Shown one piece after another: positions 1-9,800 of a stretch of 64,000 nucleotides of DNA (the first letter of the stretch is position 1; each line of letters starts with the position of its first letter). Where the stretch lies: contig NC_087064.1 of the NCBI RefSeq assembly GCF_963678635.1, positions 1,797,926 through 1,861,925 on the forward strand, written 5' to 3'. The notes under the pieces are model-generated. The model was not told the DNA's origin. It saw nothing but the letters and a program-made list of their open reading frames with translations, and searched no databases. This DNA is from Symsagittifera roscoffensis (lineage: Eukaryota > Xenacoelomorpha > Acoela > Convolutidae). Both the position numbers and the translations under genes were made by a program.

Positions 1-851
1 CCCAATGGCGGGGTTAGCCCCAGAGAAGACGAGGTCAACTGTGGCTGTAGCCTAGTACTCGATGACGCACCGCCCTTTTGCTTGTGCATTGACGTCATCA
101 GTCTGTCAAACGTTGATGATGCTCCCATCGTTATCCCATCTGACATAGGCCTGGTCGGCGAGGCAGAAGACGCCTCCCTGCTCATGTCGTTCCTTGGGCA
201 CGGTGTGAAGTTCACATCCGGATGGGTTATTTCCGGTTGGTCGTAACTAGAGGATAGACCTCCGGCTTGTAGCGACGTCACGCGCTCATCGTACAAAGAC
301 TTCCAACTTTTCTTTGCCTTCGAGAACGTCTGCTCTTCACCCGGACTCATACTCGACATCATCGCGTTGTTGCTCTGTTTGGCCAAAGATGAGTGTGCAC
401 TTGTCAGATGTGAAGGTTCCTTTCTCCGTTTATAGCTCTTAGTCTCTGATTTGGACATTCCCCTGTACAACACTTCCTCCCGAGGTTCGACCTCGGGACG
501 CTCCGAGGTCTCCTCTGTCCTCTCGGCTTCCTCCCGTTCGAGGACCTCATCTGGCTCAAAGTCGGGTCGAATGAGCGTTCGCTCCCCTTCGTCAAAGGGA
601 TCCACCAGCGTTTCGCTCGCAGGCTCGGCCTCGGCGCTCCGCCTTTGATTGCCATCGAGGTTTTTCTCGCTCCTTAGTTTCATTTCGCTCACTGAAAGAT
701 CAGGTTGACCTTTAGTCGATTCGTCTTCAGCAAACGCGTCGGAAGCGCTGCTAAACGAGGTTTGGCTACGCCTAGTTCTAAACTTCCGCGTGCTTCCCTT
801 GCTTAGCCTGGGAATTTTAGTAGTCGATCCTAGCGAGTCCCTGCGCTGCAT
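1..851 (-). CDS. Partial ORF, Ser/Glu/Arg-rich, gag-like composition, unrecognised
   Basis: Reading the minus strand from the ATG at 849-851 gives an uninterrupted frame to the left edge of the window (283 complete codons, no stop), so the gene continues outside. The predicted protein is hydrophilic and highly charged. It opens basic and Ser/Arg-rich, passes through a Glu-rich stretch (about residues 85-140) and returns to Ser/Lys-rich sequence. There is no signal peptide, membrane segment or recognisable domain. GC content is clearly above the surrounding DNA, and 283 codons without a stop is unlikely by chance. The N-terminal part of a retroelement gag/ORF1 is my best guess, because the DNA upstream is repeat-laden and carries no host-gene signals. 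A host gene exon is possible. Confidence 0.55.
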   Translation of the reverse strand, partial: MQRRDSLGSTTKIPRLSKGSTRKFRTRRSQTSFSSASDAFAEDESTKGQPDLSVSEMKLRSEKNLDGNQRRSAEAEPASETLVDPFDEGERTLIRPDFEPDEVLEREEAERTEETSERPEVEPREEVLYRGMSKSETKSYKRRKEPSHLTSAHSSLAKQSNNAMMSSMSPGEEQTFSKAKKSWKSLYDERVTSLQAGGLSSSYDQPEITHPDVNFTPCPRNDMSREASSASPTRPMSDGITMGASSTFDRLMTSMHKQKGGASSSTRLQPQLTSSSLGLTPPL

Positions 852-1274
852 AGTTTTTAACAAAATGAAAGTATTCGTAATTTGATGGCAATGCAAACGT
901 ACCACAAACAAGATTTAGTTAAATCACTTAACGCTGCCTACTCGATTCCGTCAGTATCAAAATGTCTCTTAGATCTCTCACGACTAAACTAGTGACTCAG
1001 CTAAAGTTACACACAGGGTCTACCCAGTATTGATATAATGCTAACTCAACCCGGTTGTATAGTATAACAGTATCACTAAGTTTCCACAAGATATAATCGA
1101 CACACAAAACACAATCGATAATCAGATAAGAATATCCTACAGGTGACAGCGACCTTTTGTCAGTATCAATTTATCGCCACACAATTTATCAAGTCACTGC
1201 TTTGTTAAAATTAAACAATCTTTGATAAAAAGCAGTGATGATTCAGAAATAGATAAATAAAACTTAGTCTTAAG

Positions 1275-1429
1275 AAAAAGACTTCCCCCAATCGGAACGA
1301 TCCGAAAGAACGAAGCCCAGGACACAGTCTTCTCAAGTGGGTGTGTATCTGCCTAATACACCCACCGAGGTCTTCTTTTGGGTGTCCTGCGATTGCCCGA
1401 GCTGTCCTACTAAGTAGCTCAAGGCAACC
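1275..1429. ncRNA. Putative structured RNA module, copy 1
   Basis: Base pairing visible in the DNA: CTTC 1282-1285 with GAAG 1312-1315; an 8-bp stem CAGGACAC 1318-1325 with GTGTCCTG 1382-1389. The 8-bp stem encloses a second stem in which GTGGGTGT pairs with ACACCCAC. A 3' hairpin follows: TTGCC 1393-1397 with GGCAA 1423-1427, and inside it GAGCT 1399-1403 with AGCTC 1416-1420. Copy 2 has the same stems with different bases. Which strand is transcribed is unknown; the stems are Watson-Crick and work on both. Both copies also stay open in one minus frame, so a coding repeat is the main alternative. Confidence 0.5.
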
Positions 1430-1457
1430 TCTTGATCGAAAATTCGTCAAATCTATG

Positions 1458-1615
1458 AAAAAGCTCTCCCACACTCGGACTGCTCCAAGTGCACGAGAGT
1501 AGGGAACAATTTTTCTTCTCAAGTGGGTGTGTATCTGCCTAATACACCCACCGAGGTCTTCCTTTATTTGTTCCCGGATTGCCCGAACTTTCCTATTAAG
1601 TAGCTCAAGGCAACC
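1458..1615. ncRNA. Putative structured RNA module, copy 2
   Basis: Diverged direct repeat of the module at 1275-1429, offset about 184 bp. The equivalent stems are CTCTC 1464-1468 with GAGAG 1495-1499, and GGGAACAA 1502-1509 with TTGTTCCC 1568-1575. The inner hairpin around GTGGGTGT is identical to copy 1. Relative to copy 1, four of the eight base pairs of the long stem change on both sides and keep pairing. The 3' hairpin keeps its outer stem but has one mismatch in the inner one. Confidence 0.5.
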
Positions 1616-1860
1616 ACACAACCAAAATCACAATCAAAAAAATTTTGTTCGGGTACTTCTAATACACCCAATGTAGAATCCAAAGTTGATCACGAATTTC
1701 CGGGTCAAAATGGGTTCTTATGATGCTGATAAGCACGCCTAATATCCTAATATGATCCTAATTAAATGGATTTTTTCCGTTGCCCAAATTGCCACAGAAA
1801 ATTTACTCAAGTCTCTAACAAGGAAGATCGTTAGAGGGTTTAAGACGCTCCGGAGGGTTA

Positions 1861-1962
1861 CCTCGGAGGGTACCTTAATCACCCAAGTTACTTCGGAGGG
1901 TACCCTAATCACCCAAGTTACTTCGGAGGGTACCCTAATCACCCAAGTTACCTCGGAGGGTC
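1861..1962. repeat. 30-bp tandem repeat, 3.4 copies
   Basis: Units at 1861-1890, 1891-1920 and 1921-1950 plus a partial unit to 1962, each carrying CGGAGGGTAC and ATCACCCAAGTTAC. Because 30 is a multiple of three, both strands show spurious ORFs with repeated peptides. Confidence 0.95.
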
Positions 1963-3419
1963 CCCCTAAATTTACTAAGGAGGGTCAATAAGATGCTTAA
2001 TATGCTCCGGAGGGTTACTTCGGAGGGTACCTCCAAAATTTTCAAATTTTTTGATCTCGCTTAGAAGGTTCTCCCCCTAGCTTCAAAAAGCGTCAAAACA
2101 AGCTAGGAGCTCTAAGGGGAGCTGTTTTAACTTCTTAGGGTGATCTCGTGGAAATTTTCCACTAAGGAGGGTTGCTAAAGGGTTTAGCTGACTCCGGAGG
2201 GTCACTTCGGAGGGTCCCCCCAAAATCAAGAAAAAAGGTTATCTCACCGCAGTAAAGCCTCTGAAAGCGGTCTACCTGACTTAAAACTAGGTTGGCTGAC
2301 ACGGTCAACCTTCCCAGTTGAATAAAAAGATGTTTTGATAAAATTTTCTGCCGCTCGGAGGGTTGCCCGTGATTTGGACTCTCCGAACCAACAAATCCTA
2401 AAAAATTTTTCTTTTCCGAAATAATCAACCCAAAAACGGTTGCGATTCGGAAAAGTGGTCAAAAACGTCGACTTATGGTACCAAAATTATCCCGATCGGA
2501 TAACTAGTCTTTGAGAAATCGCCAAAAACGCGTTCGTCAAAATGGCCTTTTTTCACCACCTATATAGGTTCTGAAAGACTTTTTCCGCAATTCCGGTCGA
2601 AAGTGCCTAAAAATACTTGAAATGAGCGTAGCAGCCCTGTACAGCACTGGAATAATGCAAAAAACCGGACCAAAATTGGTTTAGAAACAAAAATTTGGCC
2701 AAAAACTATCAAATTTGGACCCTCCGATTCCTTCCTTTTCCAAACCTTAAGTCGTTAGCTCTATCCACGGAGCTACTCGGAGGGCTACCCAAAAATTTCT
2801 CTAGTAACCGAGCACGTTATGCTAGCACGCTCCTAACGCAAAAAATTTTATTGCTCTAACTCTAAAAACTCAAAAACTCGATCCCCAAAACAGATTGACA
2901 AAATACAGAAAATTATCAAAATTTTGATCGAAAAATTTTCGTTTTCCTAACTTCTACTGAGTCTTTGCTAACGCGGTTTCTTTAGTGAAGGGGATCGAAC
3001 TACGTAGCTACTCTCTATATAAAAGCTTTTTGCCTATCGGAAAAGCTCGGATATCCGAAAATTTGGGGGTCTACGGTTTGGTCGAAAATTGGTAATTTTC
3101 GACAAAAAATGGGTGTTTCTTGGGTCTAAATAGGAGATAAGTAATATATAATAAGGATAATAATCTATTAATAGTCGTTAATGAATAGTACTATACCCTC
3201 CTTTGCACCAAAATATCCGAATTAAGACCCTTAACTCGGAAATTTGTAATCGATGGAGGGTACCATCGGACCGCGCCAATCGTGCCCCCCACCACTTAAG
3301 TTTTAAAGAAATAGTACCCGAACGATACTAAAATTGCTTCAACGATACCCAACAGTCGTTGCTGATGTTGTCCTTGATGTCCCTGTTGAGTGTGGAACAC
3401 GTTGATCAGCTTGCCACTC

Positions 3420-3488
3420 TACCCTCCGGCCACCGGCAAAATTACCATTAACGTGCTTAAACACTCAAATTACACTCGAGGGAGGGTA
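3420..3488. repeat. Hairpin with TACCCTCC / GGAGGGTA arms, copy 1
   Basis: Perfect 8-bp inverted arms (3420-3427 and 3481-3488) separated by 53 bp that begin GGCCACCGG. A related copy at 3795-3861 has the same 53-bp spacing. Confidence 0.7.
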
Positions 3489-3794
3489 TCCAACCCTTCA
3501 CCAAAACACACAATCTTTCTATCAGAAACGATATAAATCAATCTGAAACAACAACAAAGAGGAAGGTCAGATCACATCTCGTCCGGAAATAACATATAAA
3601 CTGTCACTTTATGTTTTTTACTGTTTTTGGTCTTTTTTGGATTTTTTACTGTTTTTTGTACTTTTTTGTTTTTAAATAAATTTGTTTTTGGCTTTTTGTT
3701 GGTTATACACTATTTTTGTTTGGTTTTACGCTTTCTTTTTAGTTGTTTTTGTTCCCGGGACCTCGGGACAAGCGGGTTCATGACTTCCCACCTA

Positions 3795-3861
3795 ACCCTC
3801 CGGCCCCCGGAATTTTCGGTGTTAACTGAGTTAAAAAGCTAAATTGTACTAGACGGAGGGT
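3795..3861. repeat. Hairpin with ACCCTCC / GGAGGGT arms, copy 2
   Basis: Arms 3795-3801 and 3855-3861 separated by exactly 53 bp. The loop begins GGCCCCCGG and aligns loosely (about 60% by eye) with the loop of the hairpin at 3420-3488, so the two are diverged homologues with conserved arms and spacing. Confidence 0.65.
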
Positions 3862-4876
3862 ACGCACCTTCCCCCTAGTACAACAACGGTCATTAAGACC
3901 TCTGACTCGGGCATACGCCCGGAGCGGAGGGTTCGTCGCTGAAACGCTTGCTGATCATGATGGTTTCATGCCTTTAACAGGCCCACCCAGGAGCGCCATA
4001 AAAACGTCTATGTAACATTCGCCCAAATATCACACAGCGACGGAGCGTAGAAAAAGTACCTATTAACGACTGGTAGGCGTCAGTTACTTTAATACTACTC
4101 GTTTTTCACCGCCTCGACCTTGCCAGTTGATTTTCTGGTCTGTTTAGGGCAAAGTAAAAAGTTACCATTTTTAGGCCATCAGTCAAACGACTTTTGATCA
4201 GCTTTCGTTTACATGCGAACACAATCACATAGCTGAGTCTCGGATCCTCAGACTACGTGATTGTCATTAAAAACACGGCTCGAACAACCTATGTTTATAT
4301 GTTTTTGTGTGACAGCTTTATGTTAAATCTATTGGAGATGGATTGACCCTTTCCTTTTTCTAGCTACTCATGCTCTGAAATATTAAGTAATAACGGTGTT
4401 AATTAAGATCTATGACATTATAGCAGCTATACAGTCAGTTTACACAGTCCCTTCACATAGACAGTCTCTGGGGGACCAAGCCTCCGCTCCCGTAATATTC
4501 TTGAGATAACACTCTTATCTCTTATTTTTCGTGTCCCGGGAGGGTCCCGTGGTATATTTCTTCCCCCACTGAAGCCTCCTTCTCCACCAATATCTGTTGA
4601 CAAGTGTCTTATCGTGCGTTGTTGCCACGATAAGAGGCTTCGTATTTTCCGTCTCTGGTACGACTGTTCTTCACAATATATGGCGTCGTTGTGTTTTCTC
4701 TTCTTTTTTAGTCAAAATGGCCGACTTTTCCTATTTCTCAGAAATGTTCACTCTTCAATCGAAATTTTGAAAAATAAAATTTTAGAACATTCTGACCCTC
4801 CTTCGCAACACTTTTTCGTTCATAAGGCCTTTAGCCGTCCTTTTTTACGTCGCCGGAAGGTTGTGCTGTGTCATCT

Positions 4877-6083
4877 GGCAGAATGGCACAACTCCTCGTT
4901 TTGGGATCTCCAATCGGCGAACTTTGCCGAAAAAAATTGGTCGACAAAAAATTTTAGGAGCTTGAAAAAATCTCGGATGTCATTGACAATTAGACGCCCA
5001 TTATTTTTTACCTCCTGAAAAATTGCTTTAGCATGCCAAAACTCCTATATTTTTTTGCGTACGAGCCCTTCTTTTTGCAAAATTGATTTTTGGAATGCTA
5101 CGACAAATTACTAAGAAATTCGTTATGCAAGGTCACTAATGTGAAAATGGACGAAACCTATTTTTTACAAGCAGTTCTCCCGGCAGCCAAAGGTGGCCTG
5201 GGCGTTTCTTCCGTTCGTCTACTCGCTTTACCCGCTTTCTTAGCCTCAGCAGTAGGAGCAAAAGATGCCTCGATCGAAATCTTTGGTTTGGATTCTGTGG
5301 ATGGAAACTATGATGATGGGCTTAAACGGTGGTTTGAACTTGGAAAAATTGAAATGGCTCCGGAAAATGAAATCCAAAAAAAATCGGACGGAGCCAATTT
5401 TTGACAGCGAAATTGCAGACTTGATTTTACGACTCGAACCAACGGACGTAAAAACATTCAACGCGTTCCAAGATAGATTTGGCTCCCAATGGTTGAACGT
5501 CATTCCGTGCAAAAATATAAGATTGAAACTCTGTCAAACCAACAACACAGAATTGCAATAGGACTGCGATTAGGCTCTAAAATATGCGAACGGCATAAAT
5601 CGCGTTTGCGGAAAAGACGTTACCGAGGATGGTTGGCATGGTCTTTCTTGCCTAACAAGTGCAGGGAGATGCTGTAGGCATTCAAGCCTGAATGCCCTTA
5701 TAAAGCAGAGTTTTCATTCTACTTGACGCTCGTTCCATGGGCTGTTGGTAAGCAGCTCTTGTGGGATGTAACGGTAGTAGACTCCTTAGCTCCTTGTAGG
5801 ATTAATGCAGGGTCTGTTTGTAACCCTGGTACGGCTGCCGCTGAAGCGGAAGAGCGAAAAAATGACAAGTATAAAGATCTTGTAGATGATGGATATCAAT
5901 TTCAACCGCTAGCTTTTGAGATTCAGGGCGCTGCCGCACCAGCACAGAATTTTTTTAAGCAAGCTTTGTAAGAACCTAAGCATATGCTCCGAAGAACCCA
6001 GAGCAGGCAGTTTCTTAAAACAGAGAATCTCCCTGGCAATACAGATTGCGAACGCCGCTTGCGTACTCGGAACCATAAATGAC
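4877..6083 (+). pseudogene. 3' part of a non-LTR retrotransposon with restriction-like endonuclease (R2/NeSL-like), decayed
   Basis: Translated pieces follow the C-terminal half of a family common in invertebrates. They start with an RT-thumb stretch LLVLGSPIGELC (from about 4886), broken by stops near 4950-5000 and leading to SMPKLLY. Then come LPAAKGGLGV and ALPAFLASA (from 5180), a zinc-knuckle-like CG..DGWHGLSC..RH..LN (about 5610-5680, shifted frame) and LTLVPW..LLWDVTVVD (5724-5790), which fits the PD-(D/E)xK endonuclease core. The tail is EEPRAGSFLKQRISLA (about 5986-6040) ending in a stop near 6083. At least four frame changes and several stops mark it as dead. The order RT, zinc knuckle, endonuclease is that of R2-type elements; the exact clade is inference. 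Confidence 0.75.
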
Positions 6084-6677
6084 TAAATAAATTTCGACGA
6101 AATTTTTTTTGTAACATTATGTTTTATTTTCTCGTGACGAGTTGCGTGTTCTTAGTGAAGCAATGTAACCCGTATCGATTTGACTCCTGACTGTAACCTT
6201 TGTTACAATGATACTTGTGACCTTCTGATTATCTTCAAAAAATAATAGGCTAAAAGACGATCGTCAATATGTGCTGCTACGTCTTCAAATAATTTGTCAG
6301 CTCATCGACACAGGCTGGGCCATAGTTGTTGTTTTCGTGGCTGTTAATGGTGTTGTTCACCAAGTCCCACACAAGCACTTTTATTACTTTTTTCTTCCAT
6401 ATCTAAAAATTTCATAGGATTTTGACTGGAATATGCGATGAAGGGACTCCTGACTGCAACCTCTGTTTCTATGATTCTTTTGAATTTATGACCCCCGATC
6501 TTGATTGGCTTATGACTTGACTACTTTATGACAAGTCCACTTTTTGACCGCCCTCCAGTTTAGACTCTGGGTGGAGGTTTTAGCATGATTCTCTTACTAA
6601 AGGTGAAATGTTTTGCAACTGTTTCATGCGTGATATTTTCACGATGACTAAACATAGTAAAATTTTTGGAATTTCAG
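6084..6677. other. Gene-free stretch upstream of ECH1
   Basis: No coding signal. A diverged duplication with GACTCCTGACTG (near 6180 and 6447) is the only structure seen. Any ECH1 promoter or 5' non-coding exon should lie here or further left; no core promoter motif stands out. Confidence 0.4.
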
Positions 6678-6682
6678 GATAA

Positions 6683-6825
6683 ATGCGAGTAATGCAGAAG
6701 CGGCTTATTGAGTCAATAGCTGCCCAATTTAATTATATCAAATTGACATATCCCGCTAAATATGTAGCCAGCGTTGAATTGAACAGACCCGAGAAAAGCA
6801 ATGCCCTCAGTCTGAAACTATGGAG
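6683..6825 (+). CDS. ECH1: ECH1 exon 1 (coding part)
   Basis: Encodes MRVMQKRLIES through SNALSLKLW, ending in phase 2 before donor AG|GTAAAG. An AG acceptor at 6676-6677 sits six bases before the ATG, so this exon is either preceded by a 5' non-coding exon or receives a trans-spliced leader. A second in-frame ATG lies at 6692. Confidence 0.9.
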
Positions 6826-9800
6826 GTAAAGGTAAAGAAGACATGACTATTTGATCTCATTTTATTTGCTTATTTTTTCGTTGATTGAACTTGACAAACA
6901 GTTAAAGAAATGCGATATTACTATGGGTGTGCAATGAATTAACTGAAAGGTGAAATTAATGATTGAACAGCCCCGCAATCGACCATACAATATGCCGCAC
7001 CCCTCTCTCCCCTCAGACTAACCAAAGAACATGCCCTTGCGCATTTGAGCTTTTAAGTCAGTAGAATGCGTCCACTAGTTGTGGTAATAAATAACCAACC
7101 ATTTACCTTCAGAGATAGTTATTTTTTGTATTGGTTACCTTATCACAAAAGCGAGATTGCAAGCAGAGTTTCAAAGCATTTGCAAATTTCAGTGGTCTCC
7201 AGGGTGTCCACTTGGTCACTATTTTAGTGACCAGTCACTATTGGTCACTATTTTTTCAATGGTCACTAAAAATAACTATTTACAGCAAAACTTTCTGTTT
7301 TCTATTATTTTTTAAAGGGTCCACCCTCTTTGCACTATTTTGAGGGGGGAGCCCGCGCCGAAAAAACGCAATTTTTTTTCAAAGTTTTTTCATTTTTTCG
7401 ACTTTTTCAGTTTTTCAGCCTGTTTATTCAAAATTATAGAGCTTGAAAAATTAATTTGGTCGATCTAAAAAAAGGTCGACAAAAATTCGAAAATTGTCGT
7501 AGTCACTATTTTTCTCTCAAAGAAGTGGTCACCCTGGGGATCTCATTGTATCTGCTTTGTTGCTGTCTGATAAGTAAGAATTAGGAAGGCGAGGCGAAGC
7601 TGTGATGTTTTTTGTTAGACTCTTGATTAGGAGTTTCGCAATCTGTTTTGAATTTGATTTCTGAAAGAATATACTTTTTTCGCGTGTTTCTTTTTTAATT
7701 AGAGCTCTGATTAAACAGACTATGGATCAGTGTTTACTGCATGAAACGTTTTCGATTGAAACTGATCAGCAGCATTTAATTCTGAAACATGAGCAACTTT
7801 AACAAAACATCAAAAATCAAATAAAAAGCAACGTGGAATGCGAAATAGCACCATTGTGGAAAATCTAACGTGATGCGGAAACCTCACATCAACTGAAGAA
7901 ACAGTTATACTTTGATGGTCAGGTAGCGCTGGCGTTACTCCTACCGTATGTGGTTTCAGGCGATCGATGTGCAGCGCTTCTAATGTTAATAGCATGGAAA
8001 ATTCTGATTTTTTGTCGATAATTGAATACTCAAATTCGTTGAGAGCACCACAAATCTTCAGATGGCTCTCCACAGGCGTCGTTGCAACCAAATGTTCAGC
8101 TGGGCGGGTTTTAAACATCATCAAGTAGAACAGAGTTAATGTAGAAATTCAACTTTTCGATTTCGGAGCACTCGAGGCGATTTCGTTTCTTGGAGTGCAG
8201 AAAGTCCATTATGCTCCAAGTTCTTTCACTGGCTGCGTTTGAAGGCGGAATACTGAAAACACGAAAAGCATTTTTTCCTAGTTTAGGAATACGCAGTAAC
8301 CAAAAAAAACTCGCTTTTTCTCTCATCGTTCATAGTAACAAACTCTGATAAATAGGAGTTGAGTTTGCTATTAAAGATTTCAAACTCCATATCGGGGTAA
8401 AAAACAGTGTCATATTTTCTTAAGTGGCGTATGGTGTCGCCTCTATCTGTTCCTTCCATTCGGTTCTGAAGAGTGTTTTTCGGTCTAAGAATGTACGCGA
8501 AACCCATCGACTCGGTATGCAGAAAGTTGCGCCGCTTTTCAACCAACTTGACGTATATTGCACGATCAGTTGGGTCAGTCAACTTTTCGTAGTGGTCCAT
8601 TATTTTTCGGTCCATGATTTTTGAAATTGATTTCTTAAAGAATATATTTTTTTTTCGCGGTTTTCGTTTTTAATTAGAGCTCTGAAGAAACAGAATATGA
8701 ATCAATGTTTACTGCATGATATCTTTTCGGTTAAAATTGATCATCAGCATTTAACTCTGAAACATGAGCAAATGTAACAAAACATCAAAAATCAAACAAA
8801 AAGCAACGTGGAATTGTGGAACATCTAACGTGACGAGGAAACCTCACAACAACTGAAGAAACAGTTATACCCTGATGGTCAGGTAGCGCTGGCGCTACTC
8901 CTCCCGGGTGTTGAGATGTGGTTTCAGGCGGTTGATGTGCAGCGCTTCGAATGTTAATAGCATGGAAGATTCTGAATTTTTGTCGATAATTGATTACTCA
9001 AATTAGTTAAGACCACCACAATTGTTCAGATGGCTCACCACAGGCGTCGTTGCAACGAAATGTTTAGCTGAGCGGGTTTTGAAGTGTCAAATATGTGGCC
9101 GACATTGCAGGCAGAACAACCTGTTCATACGATAACGAAACCATATAACGCATGTAGGTATATATTCATAACCTTTGATAAGAATCCAGGAGTAAGACTA
9201 GAGTTGGCATTAAATTAGTACCATCTAAAAGCGGTACATTATGTACCGGTACGTACTAGTACATGTACTGATACCTTAGAAAATGGATATTTTCATGAAG
9301 GAAATTTCATTCGGAATATATATTGAGACAATTCATTTCATTAACATCATCAAGTAGAACAGAGTTAATGTAAATACAAGTCAACTTTTCGATTCTGTAG
9401 CACTCAAGGCGATTTCGTATCGTGGAGTGTAGAAAGTCTAGTATGTTTCAAGTTTTTTCACTGGCTGCGTTTGAAGGCGGAATACTGAAAACACGAATAG
9501 CATTTTTTCCTAGTTTAGGACTACGCAAAAACCCCGAACAACTCGCTTTTTCTTTCATCTTTCATAGTAACAAACTCTGATAAATAGGAGTTGAGTTTGC
9601 TATTAAAGATTTCAGACTTCTCCACATCGGGGTAAAAACACTGTCATATTTTCGTAAGTGGCGTATGGTGTCGCCTCTATCTGTTCCTACCATTCGGTTC
9701 TGAAGAGTGTTTTTCGGTCTAAGAATGTACGCGAAACCCATCGACTCGGTATGCAGAAAGTTCTGCCGCGCCGCTTTTCAACCAACTTGACGTATATTGC

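Larger units (their letters stand above)
852..4870. other. Repeat-dense leader upstream of the minus-strand ORF
   Basis: About 4 kb with no supportable gene. It holds a two-copy structured module (1275-1615), a 30-bp tandem repeat (1861-1962), two hairpin pairs (3420-3488, 3795-3861) and many copies of GGAGGGT or ACCCTCC. ORFs here are by-products of the repeats. It may be the LTR/leader of the element that encodes the ORF at 1-851; no terminal repeats could be matched inside the window. Confidence 0.5.

Noticed and set aside
1211..1621. 136-codon minus-strand ORF over the structured module
   Set aside because: It encodes two repeats of KEDLGGCIRQIHTHLRR, but the compensatory changes on both arms are better explained by structure. 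A coding role is not excluded, only less likely.
1739..1991. ORFs encoding repeated TSEGTLITQV and its antisense
   Set aside because: Produced by a 30-bp tandem repeat whose length is a multiple of three.
7810..8124. 104-codon minus-strand ORF after the hAT dimerisation domain
   Set aside because: Lies beyond the transposase stop; conserved between units only because the whole unit is repeated. No domain.
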